Counted from the stretch's first letter, positions 8,748 through 18,101 are shown. The stretch: DNA of 64,000 nucleotides from Megasphaera_A sueciensis (GCF_050219315.1 NZ_CP116939.1:2480001-2544000); one strand, 5' to 3'. The notes: a model not told the origin generated them from the letters alone. Numbers and translations are program-made.

Positions 8748-10370
8748 GTGGGTATATTGAGTTGGGTATGTAAAAAAAGAAGTTTGTTTTTAGGCGTTTC
8801 TATGATTTTATGTATTTTTATGTTTAGTGGATGTGCCAATCATGGCGAAACTAAAAAAAATAATAAAGGTACATTATATATTGGTATGACTAACGCTCCG
8901 GATTCTTTTAATCCACTGTTTAATCCAGGCATTGCGGGACGATTTGCTATTCGTTTTATGTATGATACTTTGCTGGGTATGCCGGAACCAAATGAATTTA
9001 CTCCTCAATTAGCAGAAAGTATCAATACAGAAGATAATCAAAATTTTATTATTAAATTAAATCCTAATGCAAAATGGACAGATGGACAACCGGTTACGGC
9101 ACAAGATGTAGTATATACATTTAATTTAATTGCAAATCCAACCGTGGAGACAACAAAGGGTACATATATTAAAATGTTGGAAGGGTTAGATGATAAAGGA
9201 CAATTAACAGCGGGAAACCAGATTCCTGATTTAATAGCTAAAGATGAACATACAGTAGCATTTAAGACAAAAGTTCCAGTAGATCCTAACTATATTAAAA
9301 GTATGCTGGGATTTGAAGTGTATATTATCCCTAAACATGTGTTTGAAAATATACAACCCGAAACTATATCTAATTCCGAGGCAGTCAAAAATCCGATGGT
9401 TACGAGTGGCCCTTTTAAATTTGTGAAGTATGCAACTAATGATTATGTAGAGTATGCAGCTAATACTGATTATTACAAAGGAACTCCTAAACTAAAAAAA
9501 ATTTTTCTTCGCATTATGAATGGTACTAATTTAGTTACAGAACTTAAGTCAGGAAATATACAAATGGCAGCTGGTGGAAGTATAGGTATTGTTCCGGTAA
9601 AAGATTTGGAGATTCTACAAAATGATAAGAAACTAGTTGTAAAAAGTGCCCCTTCTAATTCCGTCCAGTTTTTGGAAGTTAATAATAGCAATCCTATGTT
9701 TAATGTTAAATTTCGTCGTGCTATTACAATGGCGATTAATAGAGAAAAAATTATTGATCAGTTATATAAAGGAAATGCTCACATGGTGCCTACTTTATAT
9801 ACTTCAATTAGTCCCGTATATAATAAAAATTTGCAGCCATTGCGTTATGATCCAGTGAAGGCCAAGCAAGAACTTGCTGAATCCGGGTTTGATATATCTA
9901 AAGAATTAACCTTGCAAGTACCTTTGGGAAATGTTTTGCGTGAACAATCGGCAGACTTGATTCAACAAGATTTAAAAGGGATTGGAATCAATGTGAAACA
10001 GCAGAAGTTAGATTTTCCAACGGTACTATCTAATGGAAGAAAAGGAAATTATGAATTGATGCTCATGAGTTATGTGCCTTCTGTAGAACCAGATTACAGT
10101 GCATATTTTACTCCCGGAAATAGCAGTAATTATTCACAAACAAATGATCCAAAATTAACTGATATGTTTGTAAAAGCGTTGGCGATGACTTCTCTGACGG
10201 AACGTAGAATGGCATATAGCGCTATTCAAGAATTTTTGAATGAACAACAATTTTTGACAACTTTATGTGCTCCAGATGATATTATTGCGCAGAGTAAAGA
10301 ACTTAATGGCGGTATTAAAGACTTTTGGGAAGGTTCCTTGGATGACCTGCATGAGTGGAGTCTAAAATAA
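8748..10370 (+). CDS. ABC transporter substrate-binding lipoprotein, peptide family (SBP_bac_5)
   Basis: 540-residue family 5 solute-binding protein. A lipoprotein signal ends in FSGC (lipid Cys29). Family features include IGMTNAPDSFNPL, the WTDGQPVTAQDVVYTFN block near 105-125 and AITMAINREKII near 325. The start is GTG with an AAAGGGGG site. No permease or ATPase genes follow, so it must use components encoded elsewhere. The next gene is an M20 peptidase, suggesting uptake of peptides or acylated amino acids that are then cleaved. Confidence 0.9.
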   Translation: MGILSWVCKKRSLFLGVSMILCIFMFSGCANHGETKKNNKGTLYIGMTNAPDSFNPLFNPGIAGRFAIRFMYDTLLGMPEPNEFTPQLAESINTEDNQNFIIKLNPNAKWTDGQPVTAQDVVYTFNLIANPTVETTKGTYIKMLEGLDDKGQLTAGNQIPDLIAKDEHTVAFKTKVPVDPNYIKSMLGFEVYIIPKHVFENIQPETISNSEAVKNPMVTSGPFKFVKYATNDYVEYAANTDYYKGTPKLKKIFLRIMNGTNLVTELKSGNIQMAAGGSIGIVPVKDLEILQNDKKLVVKSAPSNSVQFLEVNNSNPMFNVKFRRAITMAINREKIIDQLYKGNAHMVPTLYTSISPVYNKNLQPLRYDPVKAKQELAESGFDISKELTLQVPLGNVLREQSADLIQQDLKGIGINVKQQKLDFPTVLSNGRKGNYELMLMSYVPSVEPDYSAYFTPGNSSNYSQTNDPKLTDMFVKALAMTSLTERRMAYSAIQEFLNEQQFLTTLCAPDDIIAQSKELNGGIKDFWEGSLDDLHEWSLK

Positions 10371-10409
10371 TATGCCATTATACAAAACAGCAATAACAGG
10401 AGATAAGAC

Positions 10410-11594
10410 ATGGATAAAAAAACGTTGGCTTTTCAGTATGTAGATATGCATAAAAAAGAAATGATACAGTTATGGGAAAAGATGGTTTGTATTGATTCTA
10501 GTATGGGAAATAAGATAGGGCAAACAGTTATAGGGCAATTGTGTCAAACTATGTTACAAAAAAATGGATTTGTTGTTAAAAAAATTCCGTATACAAAATG
10601 TGGCAGTGCCATTATTGCAGAACGTGGTAACATGAAAAATCCATTTATTTTACTCATGGGACATATGGATACGGTACTGACTACATATTTGTATGAAGGT
10701 ACCCCGTTTACTATTTGCGAAGGTAAAGCGTATGGATCCGGCGTATTGGATATGAAAGGAGGACTGGTTGTATTATTTTTCCTGATTCAAGCGCTTTCGG
10801 CCATAGGATGGGATGAGATTCCAATGAAAATCATATTAGATGCAGATGAAGAATCAAATCATTTATATAGTAACGTTCATGATGTTATTATAAAGGAAGC
10901 AGCAGGTGCCTTGTGTGCATTTAATTTTGAGACAGGTTTTACTGATCACGGTTTAGTAGTACAACGAAATGGATGTCGTAATTTTTCAATAGAAGTATAC
11001 GGGCGTAGTTGTCATATGGGAAATGATCCGGAAAATGGATGTAGTGCTGTTATTGAAATGGCACATAAGATTATCGAAATAGAAAAATTGACGGATCCAT
11101 CAAAACATTGGTGGTTAAATACGGGAGTTATTTCAGGTGGAACAGTAGCCAATTCAAAACCAGCATATTGTAAAGCAATCATTAATTTACATTATGCGAA
11201 GCAGGAAGATTTGATTAGTGTTAGAAAATCAGTGAATACTATTTGCAACACTGTTTGGATTTCAGGAACTCGAACCGTGTGGAAAGAAGATGTTGGATAT
11301 GATGTTATGAAACGAACTGACGGTAATATCCAGTTATTACGTATGGCGAAGCGTATAGCACAAGAAAACGGATTTCCTATACCTTATGGGAAACATTGTG
11401 GAGGCGGAAGCGATGCAGCATATGCCGTTATGGCCAACGTTCCTACACTATGTGCGATGGGGGTTGAAGGAGCGAGAAATCATACTAACGAAGAATGGGC
11501 CGATGTTAACAGTTTATTTATACGGACAAAACAAATCATCGCCATGATAGTCAGATTAAAAGGTGAATTTGGGACAAAATACGAAAATTCTTAA
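10410..11594 (+). CDS. M20-family metallopeptidase (glutamate carboxypeptidase-like)
   Basis: 394-residue cytoplasmic zinc peptidase of the ArgE/DapE/CPG2 type. Seen: GHMDTV (H85, D87), the bridging Asp in GSGVLDMKGG (D114), the general base in DADEES (E147/E148) and the final His in GARNHTNEEW. The insert lid domain around 185-290 is present, so it should dimerise like carboxypeptidase G2. An AGGAGA site precedes the ATG. It lies 39 bp after the binding protein, likely the same transcript. The substrate is probably an N-acyl or gamma-linked amino acid; the exact one is not evident. Confidence 0.87.
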   Translation: MDKKTLAFQYVDMHKKEMIQLWEKMVCIDSSMGNKIGQTVIGQLCQTMLQKNGFVVKKIPYTKCGSAIIAERGNMKNPFILLMGHMDTVLTTYLYEGTPFTICEGKAYGSGVLDMKGGLVVLFFLIQALSAIGWDEIPMKIILDADEESNHLYSNVHDVIIKEAAGALCAFNFETGFTDHGLVVQRNGCRNFSIEVYGRSCHMGNDPENGCSAVIEMAHKIIEIEKLTDPSKHWWLNTGVISGGTVANSKPAYCKAIINLHYAKQEDLISVRKSVNTICNTVWISGTRTVWKEDVGYDVMKRTDGNIQLLRMAKRIAQENGFPIPYGKHCGGGSDAAYAVMANVPTLCAMGVEGARNHTNEEWADVNSLFIRTKQIIAMIVRLKGEFGTKYENS

Positions 11595-11595
11595 T

Positions 11596-12138
11596 ATGAA
11601 TCATCAATATGAAAAGGAATTAGTTTATGAGATTGGTCATAGCAGTGTTTGTGGCACATATGAAATTTATCCTGAAGAAGGAAAGTATTCCTTTACAGAA
11701 TCGGATTTTATTGCACTGGGGGATACACTTTAATACAGCGTTGGATCATTTGCCATATTATTCTGTCATAAAATAAAATTTTATGATATTAGAAATCCGT
11801 TAGTTTTGCAAGGAACATAAATTTTATTTTTACCAATGGGTTGGATAACAGGACCTATGAAAGAACAACAAGATGAGACATATATGCGGGCAAGAAATAT
11901 GGAAAACACTGTATATGTATGCGGGACAGATTTAATTGGTAAGAGTCATTGGATACAGCCTGGTGATAGTTCATTAGGGGAAATTGTAGCTGGAACTGGA
12001 ATGGCAGAAACAGTGTTGCTGGCGGATGTTCATAGTGAGTGGATAAGATTGGGTACGCCGCTGTTGTTGCCAAGCATCTCGCCACGTACTGATTTGTATG
12101 AAAAAGGTTCATCATTTATTCTACAGATAAAAGTTTAA
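11596..12138 (+). pseudogene. Carbon-nitrogen hydrolase (nitrilase superfamily), degraded
   Basis: One frame carries recognisable nitrilase-family sequence throughout: YSFTESDFIALGDTL, then an in-frame TAA at 11731, then LFCHKIKFYDIRNPLVLQGT, another TAA at 11818, then ILFLPMGWITGPMKEQQDET and MRARNMENTVYVCG up to a stop at 12136. The family's catalytic Cys context is normally C-[YF]-D-[IL]-R-F-P; here it is CHKIKF. The N-terminal third with the catalytic Glu is missing. Two stops and lost residues make this a pseudogene between two live genes. It was probably an omega-amidase-like enzyme working with the neighbouring aminotransferase. Confidence 0.8.
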
Positions 12139-12204
12139 TTAGGTATTTTTTGAATTACTTATTAATTTATGTGTCAAGATCAAGATATATAGGGGGAATG
12201 TATT

Positions 12205-13557
12205 ATGTTGAGAGAAGAATTACCGAGAATTATTACTAAAACGGTTCCGGGACCAAAAGCTAAGGCTATTTTGAATCGAAGGCATAAAGCTGTACCCGAT
12301 GCAATTGGAACGATATATCCAACAGTTATTAAACGTGGCGAAGGAGCTATGTTTGAGGATGTAGATGGTAACTATTTTTTAGATTGGGTTGGTGGTGTCG
12401 GTGTTTTGAATATTGGATATTGTCACCCGCAAATAGTTAGTGTGGTACAAGAACAAGCTGGGAAATATTTTCATGCAATGGCTAATATTGTCACACATGA
12501 GGGATATGTTGCATTGGCTGAAAAAATTAATTCTATCGCACCTGTCCGTGGAGAGAAAAAACGTACCTTTTTTATCAATAGTGGAGCAGAAGCAGCTGAA
12601 AATGCAGTTAAAGTGGCAAAAGCATTTACTAAAAGGCCGAATATTATCGTTTTTTCAGGAGCATTTCATGGTCGCACACTGATGACTATGGCTATGACGG
12701 CTAAAAAGAAATATGCGGTTGGTATGGGACCCTTTCCAGACGGGGTGTATAGAGCAAAATTTCCATATTTGTATAGAAGACCGGATGGGTATACGGAAAA
12801 ACAAGCTATATCATATTATTTAGATTCTCTTAAAGAAGTATTTATGTATTCATCACCTGCGGAATATATTGCAGCTATTGTAGTTGAACCGCTTCAAGGA
12901 GAAGGTGGATTCATTCCCGCCCCGATAGAGTGGATTAAAGCCTTGCGGACTATTTGTGATGAAAATGGTATTTTGTTAATTGCAGATGAAGTTCAAACTG
13001 GTTGGTGTCGTACTGGAAGAATGCTAGCAACCGATTATTGGAAAGAAGCAGGATGTCCGCCGGATATTATTGCAACAGCAAAATCACTGGCAGGGGGTAT
13101 TCCATTGGGAGCTGTAGTTGCACGAGAAGAAATTATGCAGGCTGTGCCAAGCGGAGTTATTGGCGGAACTTTTGGAGGTAATGCCTTGGCATGTGCTGCC
13201 GCATTGGAAGTATTAAAGATTATGGAGCAAGAGCATTTGGAAGAGCGTGCTGTAAAAATAGGTAAATTGGTTACAAATCGATATCAAAAATGGATGAAAA
13301 ATTTTTCTGTCGTTGGAGAATATAGAGGGTTGGGAGCTATGCTTGGTATTGAATTTGTTCATGATAAAGAAAGTAAGAAACCATATCCGGAATTAGTTGA
13401 AAATATTATTCAGGAAACCGCTCAGCATGGATTAATCATGGAGAATTGCGGTGTATATAATAATGTTATTCGTTTCTTATGTCCGCTGGTTGTTACAGAC
13501 GAACAACTATGTGTTGGTTTGGATATCTTTGAGATGGCAATAAAAAAATATATATAA
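12205..13557 (+). CDS. Class III aminotransferase, 4-aminobutyrate aminotransferase-like
   Basis: 450-residue PLP enzyme. Seen: SGAEAAENAVKVAK (126-139), FHGRT, DEVQTGWCRTG with D261 for the PLP ring nitrogen, and the Schiff-base Lys293 in ATAKSLAGGIPLGA. Sequence and length suit GABA or other omega-amino acid aminotransferases, transferring the amino group to 2-oxoglutarate. A GABA product, succinate semialdehyde, would feed the 4-hydroxybutyrate dehydrogenase at 0.7 kb, which supports that role, but ornithine-type or beta-alanine substrates cannot be excluded. The site is TAGGGGGAA before ATG. Confidence 0.88.
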   Translation: MLREELPRIITKTVPGPKAKAILNRRHKAVPDAIGTIYPTVIKRGEGAMFEDVDGNYFLDWVGGVGVLNIGYCHPQIVSVVQEQAGKYFHAMANIVTHEGYVALAEKINSIAPVRGEKKRTFFINSGAEAAENAVKVAKAFTKRPNIIVFSGAFHGRTLMTMAMTAKKKYAVGMGPFPDGVYRAKFPYLYRRPDGYTEKQAISYYLDSLKEVFMYSSPAEYIAAIVVEPLQGEGGFIPAPIEWIKALRTICDENGILLIADEVQTGWCRTGRMLATDYWKEAGCPPDIIATAKSLAGGIPLGAVVAREEIMQAVPSGVIGGTFGGNALACAAALEVLKIMEQEHLEERAVKIGKLVTNRYQKWMKNFSVVGEYRGLGAMLGIEFVHDKESKKPYPELVENIIQETAQHGLIMENCGVYNNVIRFLCPLVVTDEQLCVGLDIFEMAIKKYI

Positions 13558-14226
13558 TATACTGTGTATAAGTTATTATAAAAAGTAAGCAATAGTGATA
13601 GATTCTGTTAAACGAAAAATATCGCCTACAGGGGTTGCGGAAGAATGATTTCTCTTTTTTCACAGTCCCTTTAAAGGTTTATAGTGATACATAAAAAAGG
13701 AAAAATTTTTCTGATATAATCATTTTATAAAAAGCTGTAAATTATAAAAAAAATATAAATACAATAAATAAATAATAAAAAAGTTAAAAAATTCACAACT
13801 AACAGATATAGGTATTATTGTTTTTACAACTAAATAAATAATATAATTATAAAATATTAAGTTTTATTGAAAAAATAACGTTTAACTATTTTATAATTAT
13901 AATATTTATATAACATTATAAAATATTCATTTATTGCATTATTTCACTAATTAATATATAATATAGTCATAAATGATATATCATATATAGAAATAGAATA
14001 ATAAAAATACTATTATAACATTATCGATAATGTAGAACTCGTAACTCAAATGCTGAATAGTACTTTGGAGAGCAACAATCAAGTGTATCTTGGTGTTTAT
14101 GGAATATATCAGGGAATTTTTTATGCAGATATTATTTTCATAAGAGATAGTTGCTTTCATAATCAAATAATTTAGATTCCCAAAGTACAAATGATAAGTT
14201 ACTGTATTGAGATAAGGAGGATCGTT
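13558..14226. other. Long AT-rich intergenic region
   Basis: No gene is recognised in 669 bp. The middle (about 13735-13990) is almost only A and T, with several TATAAT-like boxes, so promoter calls would be meaningless. A weak hairpin with a T run around 13640-13665 may terminate the aminotransferase transcript. The promoter of the CoA operon must lie in the right half. Confidence 0.4.
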
Positions 14227-15021
14227 ATGGAACTGCAGAAATTGCATTATGAAGTAGTAAACAGTATTGCTGTTGTAACAATGGATTATCCGAAAAACTT
14301 AAATGCGATTGATGAACAAATGGCAGATGAATTGATGTATGCTGTAGAAACAGCTGAAAATGATTCCGATGTTAAGGTAGTTGTAATTAAAGGATCGCCT
14401 AAAGCATTTTCCGCGGGCGGCGATATCGGATATTTTTATCAGCTCATTAAAGCAGGCGGAAAAGTTAATATGGATGGTCTTATCGGTAAGGTCGGCAAAG
14501 TGACAGACGGAATTAAAAAAATGAGTAAAATGGTCATTGCTTCTGTTAGCGGAGCAGCTGCCGGAGCAGGTGTTAGTCTTGCTCTTACTGCGGATTTTGT
14601 AGTTTGTGCTGAAAATGCAAAATTTATTATGGCTTTTGTTAATTTAGGACTTGTTCCTGATACAGGAGGAACCTATCTGCTAGTGAAAGCGCTGGGAGAA
14701 AAACGTGCTATGGAACTTTGTGCAACTGGGCGCCCCTTACCCGCGATGGAAGCTAAAGAGCTGGGGCTGGTATATCAAGTAGTTGCTAATGAAGAATTGG
14801 ATGCGGCTACTATGAAATTAGCTGAAAAGTTTGCCAATGGTCCTCTTATTTCCTATAAAAACATAAAAAAACAAATTTATGCAGCCGGATTTGAGGATTA
14901 TAAACATTATTTGGATGATTGTGAAATTCCAACACAGAGTGAATGCTCGGCATCTTCTGATTTTTGCGAAGGAGTAAAAGCTTTTATGGAAAAACGGAAA
15001 GCAGTATTTGAAGGCAAATAA
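14227..15021 (+). CDS. Crotonase-superfamily enzyme lacking both hydratase glutamates (isomerase-like)
   Basis: 264 residues; the start is chosen by AAGGAGG before ATG 14227. The crotonase fold is clear: FSAGGDI oxyanion loop, then GAAAGAGVSLALTADFVV and GLVPDTGGTYLL. Compared with crotonase at 26044, the two catalytic Glu (in GGNEL and QPE) are replaced here (GAGVSL and MAFVN). The Asp in PDTGG is kept, as in PaaG-type isomerases. So it is more likely a double-bond isomerase or another CoA-thioester enzyme than a hydratase. It is first in an operon with a two-subunit CoA-transferase (57-bp gap). Confidence 0.85.
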   Translation: MELQKLHYEVVNSIAVVTMDYPKNLNAIDEQMADELMYAVETAENDSDVKVVVIKGSPKAFSAGGDIGYFYQLIKAGGKVNMDGLIGKVGKVTDGIKKMSKMVIASVSGAAAGAGVSLALTADFVVCAENAKFIMAFVNLGLVPDTGGTYLLVKALGEKRAMELCATGRPLPAMEAKELGLVYQVVANEELDAATMKLAEKFANGPLISYKNIKKQIYAAGFEDYKHYLDDCEIPTQSECSASSDFCEGVKAFMEKRKAVFEGK

Positions 15022-15077
15022 TATATGAGATAAATAAATCAATTTTGAATTACTATATAAGAAAGGTGGTAATCCAA

Positions 15078-15821
15078 TTGTTATCAAAAGTAGTAACTAA
15101 AGAAGAAGCGCTTAGTAAAATCCATGATGGGCAAACGATTATGTTTGGCGATTGGCACGGTGAATTTGCGGCAGATGAGATTATTGATGGAATGATTGAA
15201 AAAGGGGTAAAGGATATAGCTGCGATTGCCGTATCAGCCGGTATGCCGGATCAGGGAGTTGGCAAGCTTATTGTAGAAAAACGTATTAAAAGCCTGATTA
15301 CAACACATATTGGACTTAATCCTGTAGCAGGAGAACAAATGCTTGCAGGCGAATTGGAAATTGAATTCAGTCCGCAGGGGACTTGGGCTGAACGAGTTCG
15401 GTGCGGAGGTGCGGGACTTGGAGGCTGTCTTACACCGACAGGTGTTGGAACAGAAATGGAAAAAGGCAAGCAAAAACTTATGGTCAATGGGAAGGAGTAC
15501 CTTCTTGAACTGCCGCTGCATGCTGATATTGCACTTGTAAAAGCAACAAAAGCAGATACGGCTGGTAATATTTCTTTTAGAATGAATTCTAGAGCTACTA
15601 ATAGTACGATTGCTTATGCCGCTGATTTTGTTATTGTCGAAGTAGAAGACGTGGTAGAGGTGGGAGAACTTGGTCCAGAAGAAATTGATGTGCCAGCACC
15701 GATCATTGATATGATATATGTAAAAACCGGTGAAAAGAAACCGTTATGCCCAATGTGGCAACGCGCAAAAGCTAAGGCGGAAGCAAAGGCTAAAGCTAAA
15801 GCGGAAGGGGGCAAAAAATAA
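15078..15821 (+). CDS. 3-oxoacid/butyrate-acetoacetate type CoA-transferase, subunit A
   Basis: 247-residue alpha subunit, start TTG 15078 set by GAAAGGTGG. Family sequence: DGQTIMFGDWHGEFAADEII, then LITTHIGLNPVAGEQMLAGE, and FSPQGTWAERVRCGGAGLGG. It transfers CoA between short-chain acyl-CoA and free acids together with subunit B. Unusual: the C-terminus carries a low-complexity Lys/Ala/Glu tail (about residues 229-247, e.g. AKAEAKAKAKAEGGKK) not typical of the family. It overlaps subunit B by one base (TAATG). Substrate specificity cannot be read, but the upstream crotonase-fold gene fits a C4-C5 acid. Confidence 0.88.
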   Translation: MLSKVVTKEEALSKIHDGQTIMFGDWHGEFAADEIIDGMIEKGVKDIAAIAVSAGMPDQGVGKLIVEKRIKSLITTHIGLNPVAGEQMLAGELEIEFSPQGTWAERVRCGGAGLGGCLTPTGVGTEMEKGKQKLMVNGKEYLLELPLHADIALVKATKADTAGNISFRMNSRATNSTIAYAADFVIVEVEDVVEVGELGPEEIDVPAPIIDMIYVKTGEKKPLCPMWQRAKAKAEAKAKAKAEGGKK

Positions 15822-16480
15822 TGGAAAGATTAACAGGACGGGCACTTATTGCATCTCGTTGTGCAAAGTTTTTCAAAAACGGTGATTTCGTAAATCTTGG
15901 AATCGGAGTTCCGCTGATGTGTGTGAATTATTTACCTGAAGGCGTAGACATTTGGCTTGAAGCCGAAATTGGTACTGTTGGCAGCGGAGCAGTTCCAAAA
16001 TGGGAAAATGTCGATGTTGACGTAATAGATGCTGGCGGACAACCTGCGTCTATTATTAAAGGTGGCAGTGTATACGATCACGAAACTTCCTTTGCGTTTA
16101 TCCGCGGTGGTCATATTGATGCAGCTGTTCTTGGTACCCTGCAGGTTGACGAAGAAGGAAATATTGCAAACTGGACTATTCCTGGTAAGTTCGTTCCTGG
16201 AATGGGTGGCGCGATGGATCTTTGTGCCGGCGTAAAAAAAATTATTGTTGCAACGGATCATTGTGAAAAAAGCGGTAAATCAAAAATTCTTAAAAAATGT
16301 ACACTTCCATTGACGGGTGCAAATTGTGTGACGGATATCGTGACAGAAAAATGTTATTTTGAAGTTACTTCTAATGGTTTGCTTTTAAAAGAACTTGCTA
16401 AGGATTATACGGTTGAGGATGTTCTTGCTTGTACTGAGGCTGATGTTATTGTGCCTGATAAAATAGGTGTAATGGAATAA
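15821..16480 (+). CDS. 3-oxoacid/butyrate-acetoacetate type CoA-transferase, subunit B
   Basis: 219-residue beta subunit. Seen: NLGIGVPLMCVNYLP, and the catalytic Glu in LEAEIGTVGSG, at the position of the SENG glutamate in other family members. It ends with the usual DVLACTEADV segment. It is translationally coupled to subunit A and followed by a very strong terminator, closing the three-gene operon 14227-16480. Confidence 0.9.
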   Translation: MERLTGRALIASRCAKFFKNGDFVNLGIGVPLMCVNYLPEGVDIWLEAEIGTVGSGAVPKWENVDVDVIDAGGQPASIIKGGSVYDHETSFAFIRGGHIDAAVLGTLQVDEEGNIANWTIPGKFVPGMGGAMDLCAGVKKIIVATDHCEKSGKSKILKKCTLPLTGANCVTDIVTEKCYFEVTSNGLLLKELAKDYTVEDVLACTEADVIVPDKIGVME

Positions 16481-16495
16481 ACGAAATATTTTAAT

Positions 16496-16550
16496 AAAGG
16501 GGGCTGTAACAAAATGAAGTTTTTTCTTCATTTTGTTACAGCCCCCTTTT
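16496..16550 (+). terminator. Terminator with 24-bp perfect stem after CoA-transferase operon
   Basis: Arms 16496-16519 and 16526-16549 are exact complements with a 6-nt T loop. The stem starts AAAGGGGGCTGTAAC and its mirror ends in CCCCCTTTT. A partly similar CATTTTGTTACGGCCCC stretch occurs near 60484, so the motif may be a repeated or mobile hairpin. The A/T flanks could make it work for both strands, serving also the convergent gene at 16605. Confidence 0.85.
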
Positions 16551-16604
16551 GTCATATATTATTAATATAATCAATAGCGCTTACACCGACACTTCGTATT
16601 ATAT

Positions 16605-18101
16605 TCACTGTTTTTCACGTAGAGTTAACATCCTCGTGATTAAAGATTGGTACATAGCATAGGTCTTTGTGATTTCCTCTACCGTATATTGATGATACAT
16701 TGGCAGTTTTTTCAGGTAATCAAATCCTTTTTGAATAATATCTAATAATCGTTTATTTGTAATAACATAAAAGGAATACGCGTCATTATGAATATATTGC
16801 TTGTTTTTTTTGAAAAAGCAGGAAGAGTGATTTGAATAAAAAGATAAATTATATCCTTGATAATCAGTTGCTTTAACGGAAGATTTGATGACACCCATAG
16901 TAATATGGTGATTACTTTTCATTGCATTAAGGATGCTGGTATAGTGTTCTTTCCGTTCTTCCAAGGTTAAATTATATTCAATGTCTGTTAAATAAATATA
17001 TCCCGTTTCAATATAACGGATGATAGACGTTGTTGGAATAATAAAGTCTACATCGACTCTGTCCAGTAGTTCTTCCCAAGTGACCTGTAGTCGTTCTACC
17101 TGCATGACCAAATCTTGTGATTGTGTTGATTCATCAATACTGTCAATGATTGAATCGAACACTTTGCGGGGGAGTAAAAATTCAATTCCATTTGCAAGGA
17201 AAAAAGAAAAATGATTAGTAGCATAAAAACCTGTACGAAATCCCATTTCATTCATGCCTAGTGATTTCATCGGCGTAATAAGACAGGGTTGATGAACAAA
17301 ACTCAAAATGAATTCATCATAAATAGTTTGGACTAAATCTTTATCGGAAATACAACTGCACATGTTGATAATATCATCGGCATTGAGAGAGTATTGTATG
17401 ACAAATCTGTCTTTCAGTATAATTAGATTTGTGTGTTCTAATTTTTGACTGTCATAAAACATAAAATCATAATCAAGATGTGCGTTTAACGTCCAATATA
17501 GTTCCTGCATGTACTTAACTTTTTTATCTAATTTATCAACATCTAAGCCGACACGGACCGTAATACGAGAAGCGTTAAGATGAACAGAGGTAAAATAATT
17601 CCATAATCCAATGTCTGCCAACGTGCAAAATTCACCGAATATAAGTAAATCCCCGGTGCCGTTTACTTGGTTTAATTCTTCTTGCAGTAATTTAGAAAGA
17701 AACAAGGTAGCGTTTAATTTTCCAATAACAATTTTACTAAAAAGTGAATTTTTTTCTTTTGTCTTATGTATTTGATTTCCTTTGATTGAAGATTGATATG
17801 CAGTACAGAGAAGACGCTGTATTTCAATATTTAATTGTTTTACGTCATGTATATCTGCCGATATGTTAAAGATATCATAAAAATTTTCCAGTCTATGGTT
17901 TTCCATAATTACCTTAGCAAAATAAAGGCTCATCGCTTCATTGACTTGCTCAATACATCTGCTGGAAGGTAATTTTATGCCGCTGCTCCATTTGCTGATA
18001 TAAGAAATATCATATCCTACTACTTCGGCTAATACATGTAATTTTGTTTGCGTGAGTGTCACTAAATTTTTGAGTGTTAATGCATAGTTTTTTGTTGACA
18101 A
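16605..18101 (-). CDS. Large unknown protein with N-terminal helix-turn-helix
   Basis: About 498 residues. Only the first ~60 are interpretable: LTLKNLVTLTQTKLHVLAEV followed by GYDISYISKWSSGIKLPS looks like an XRE-type HTH. The remaining ~430 residues have no motif I recognise, no membrane span and no repeats; they contain many aromatic and hydrophilic residues as in a sensory domain. The frame is open to 18236, but no ribosome site supports that. ATG 18110 sits directly on GAAGGG, while TTG 18101 is correctly spaced from it, so 18101 is preferred. It lies between the CoA-transferase operon and etfBA, and a regulatory role over them is a guess. Confidence 0.65.
   Translation of the reverse strand: MSTKNYALTLKNLVTLTQTKLHVLAEVVGYDISYISKWSSGIKLPSSRCIEQVNEAMSLYFAKVIMENHRLENFYDIFNISADIHDVKQLNIEIQRLLCTAYQSSIKGNQIHKTKEKNSLFSKIVIGKLNATLFLSKLLQEELNQVNGTGDLLIFGEFCTLADIGLWNYFTSVHLNASRITVRVGLDVDKLDKKVKYMQELYWTLNAHLDYDFMFYDSQKLEHTNLIILKDRFVIQYSLNADDIINMCSCISDKDLVQTIYDEFILSFVHQPCLITPMKSLGMNEMGFRTGFYATNHFSFFLANGIEFLLPRKVFDSIIDSIDESTQSQDLVMQVERLQVTWEELLDRVDVDFIIPTTSIIRYIETGYIYLTDIEYNLTLEERKEHYTSILNAMKSNHHITMGVIKSSVKATDYQGYNLSFYSNHSSCFFKKNKQYIHNDAYSFYVITNKRLLDIIQKGFDYLKKLPMYHQYTVEEITKTYAMYQSLITRMLTLREKQ

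Noticed and set aside
13735..13990. Possible replication origin or centromere-like AT-rich tract
   Set aside because: Extreme A/T content but no DnaA boxes or iterons of regular spacing, and no replication genes nearby.
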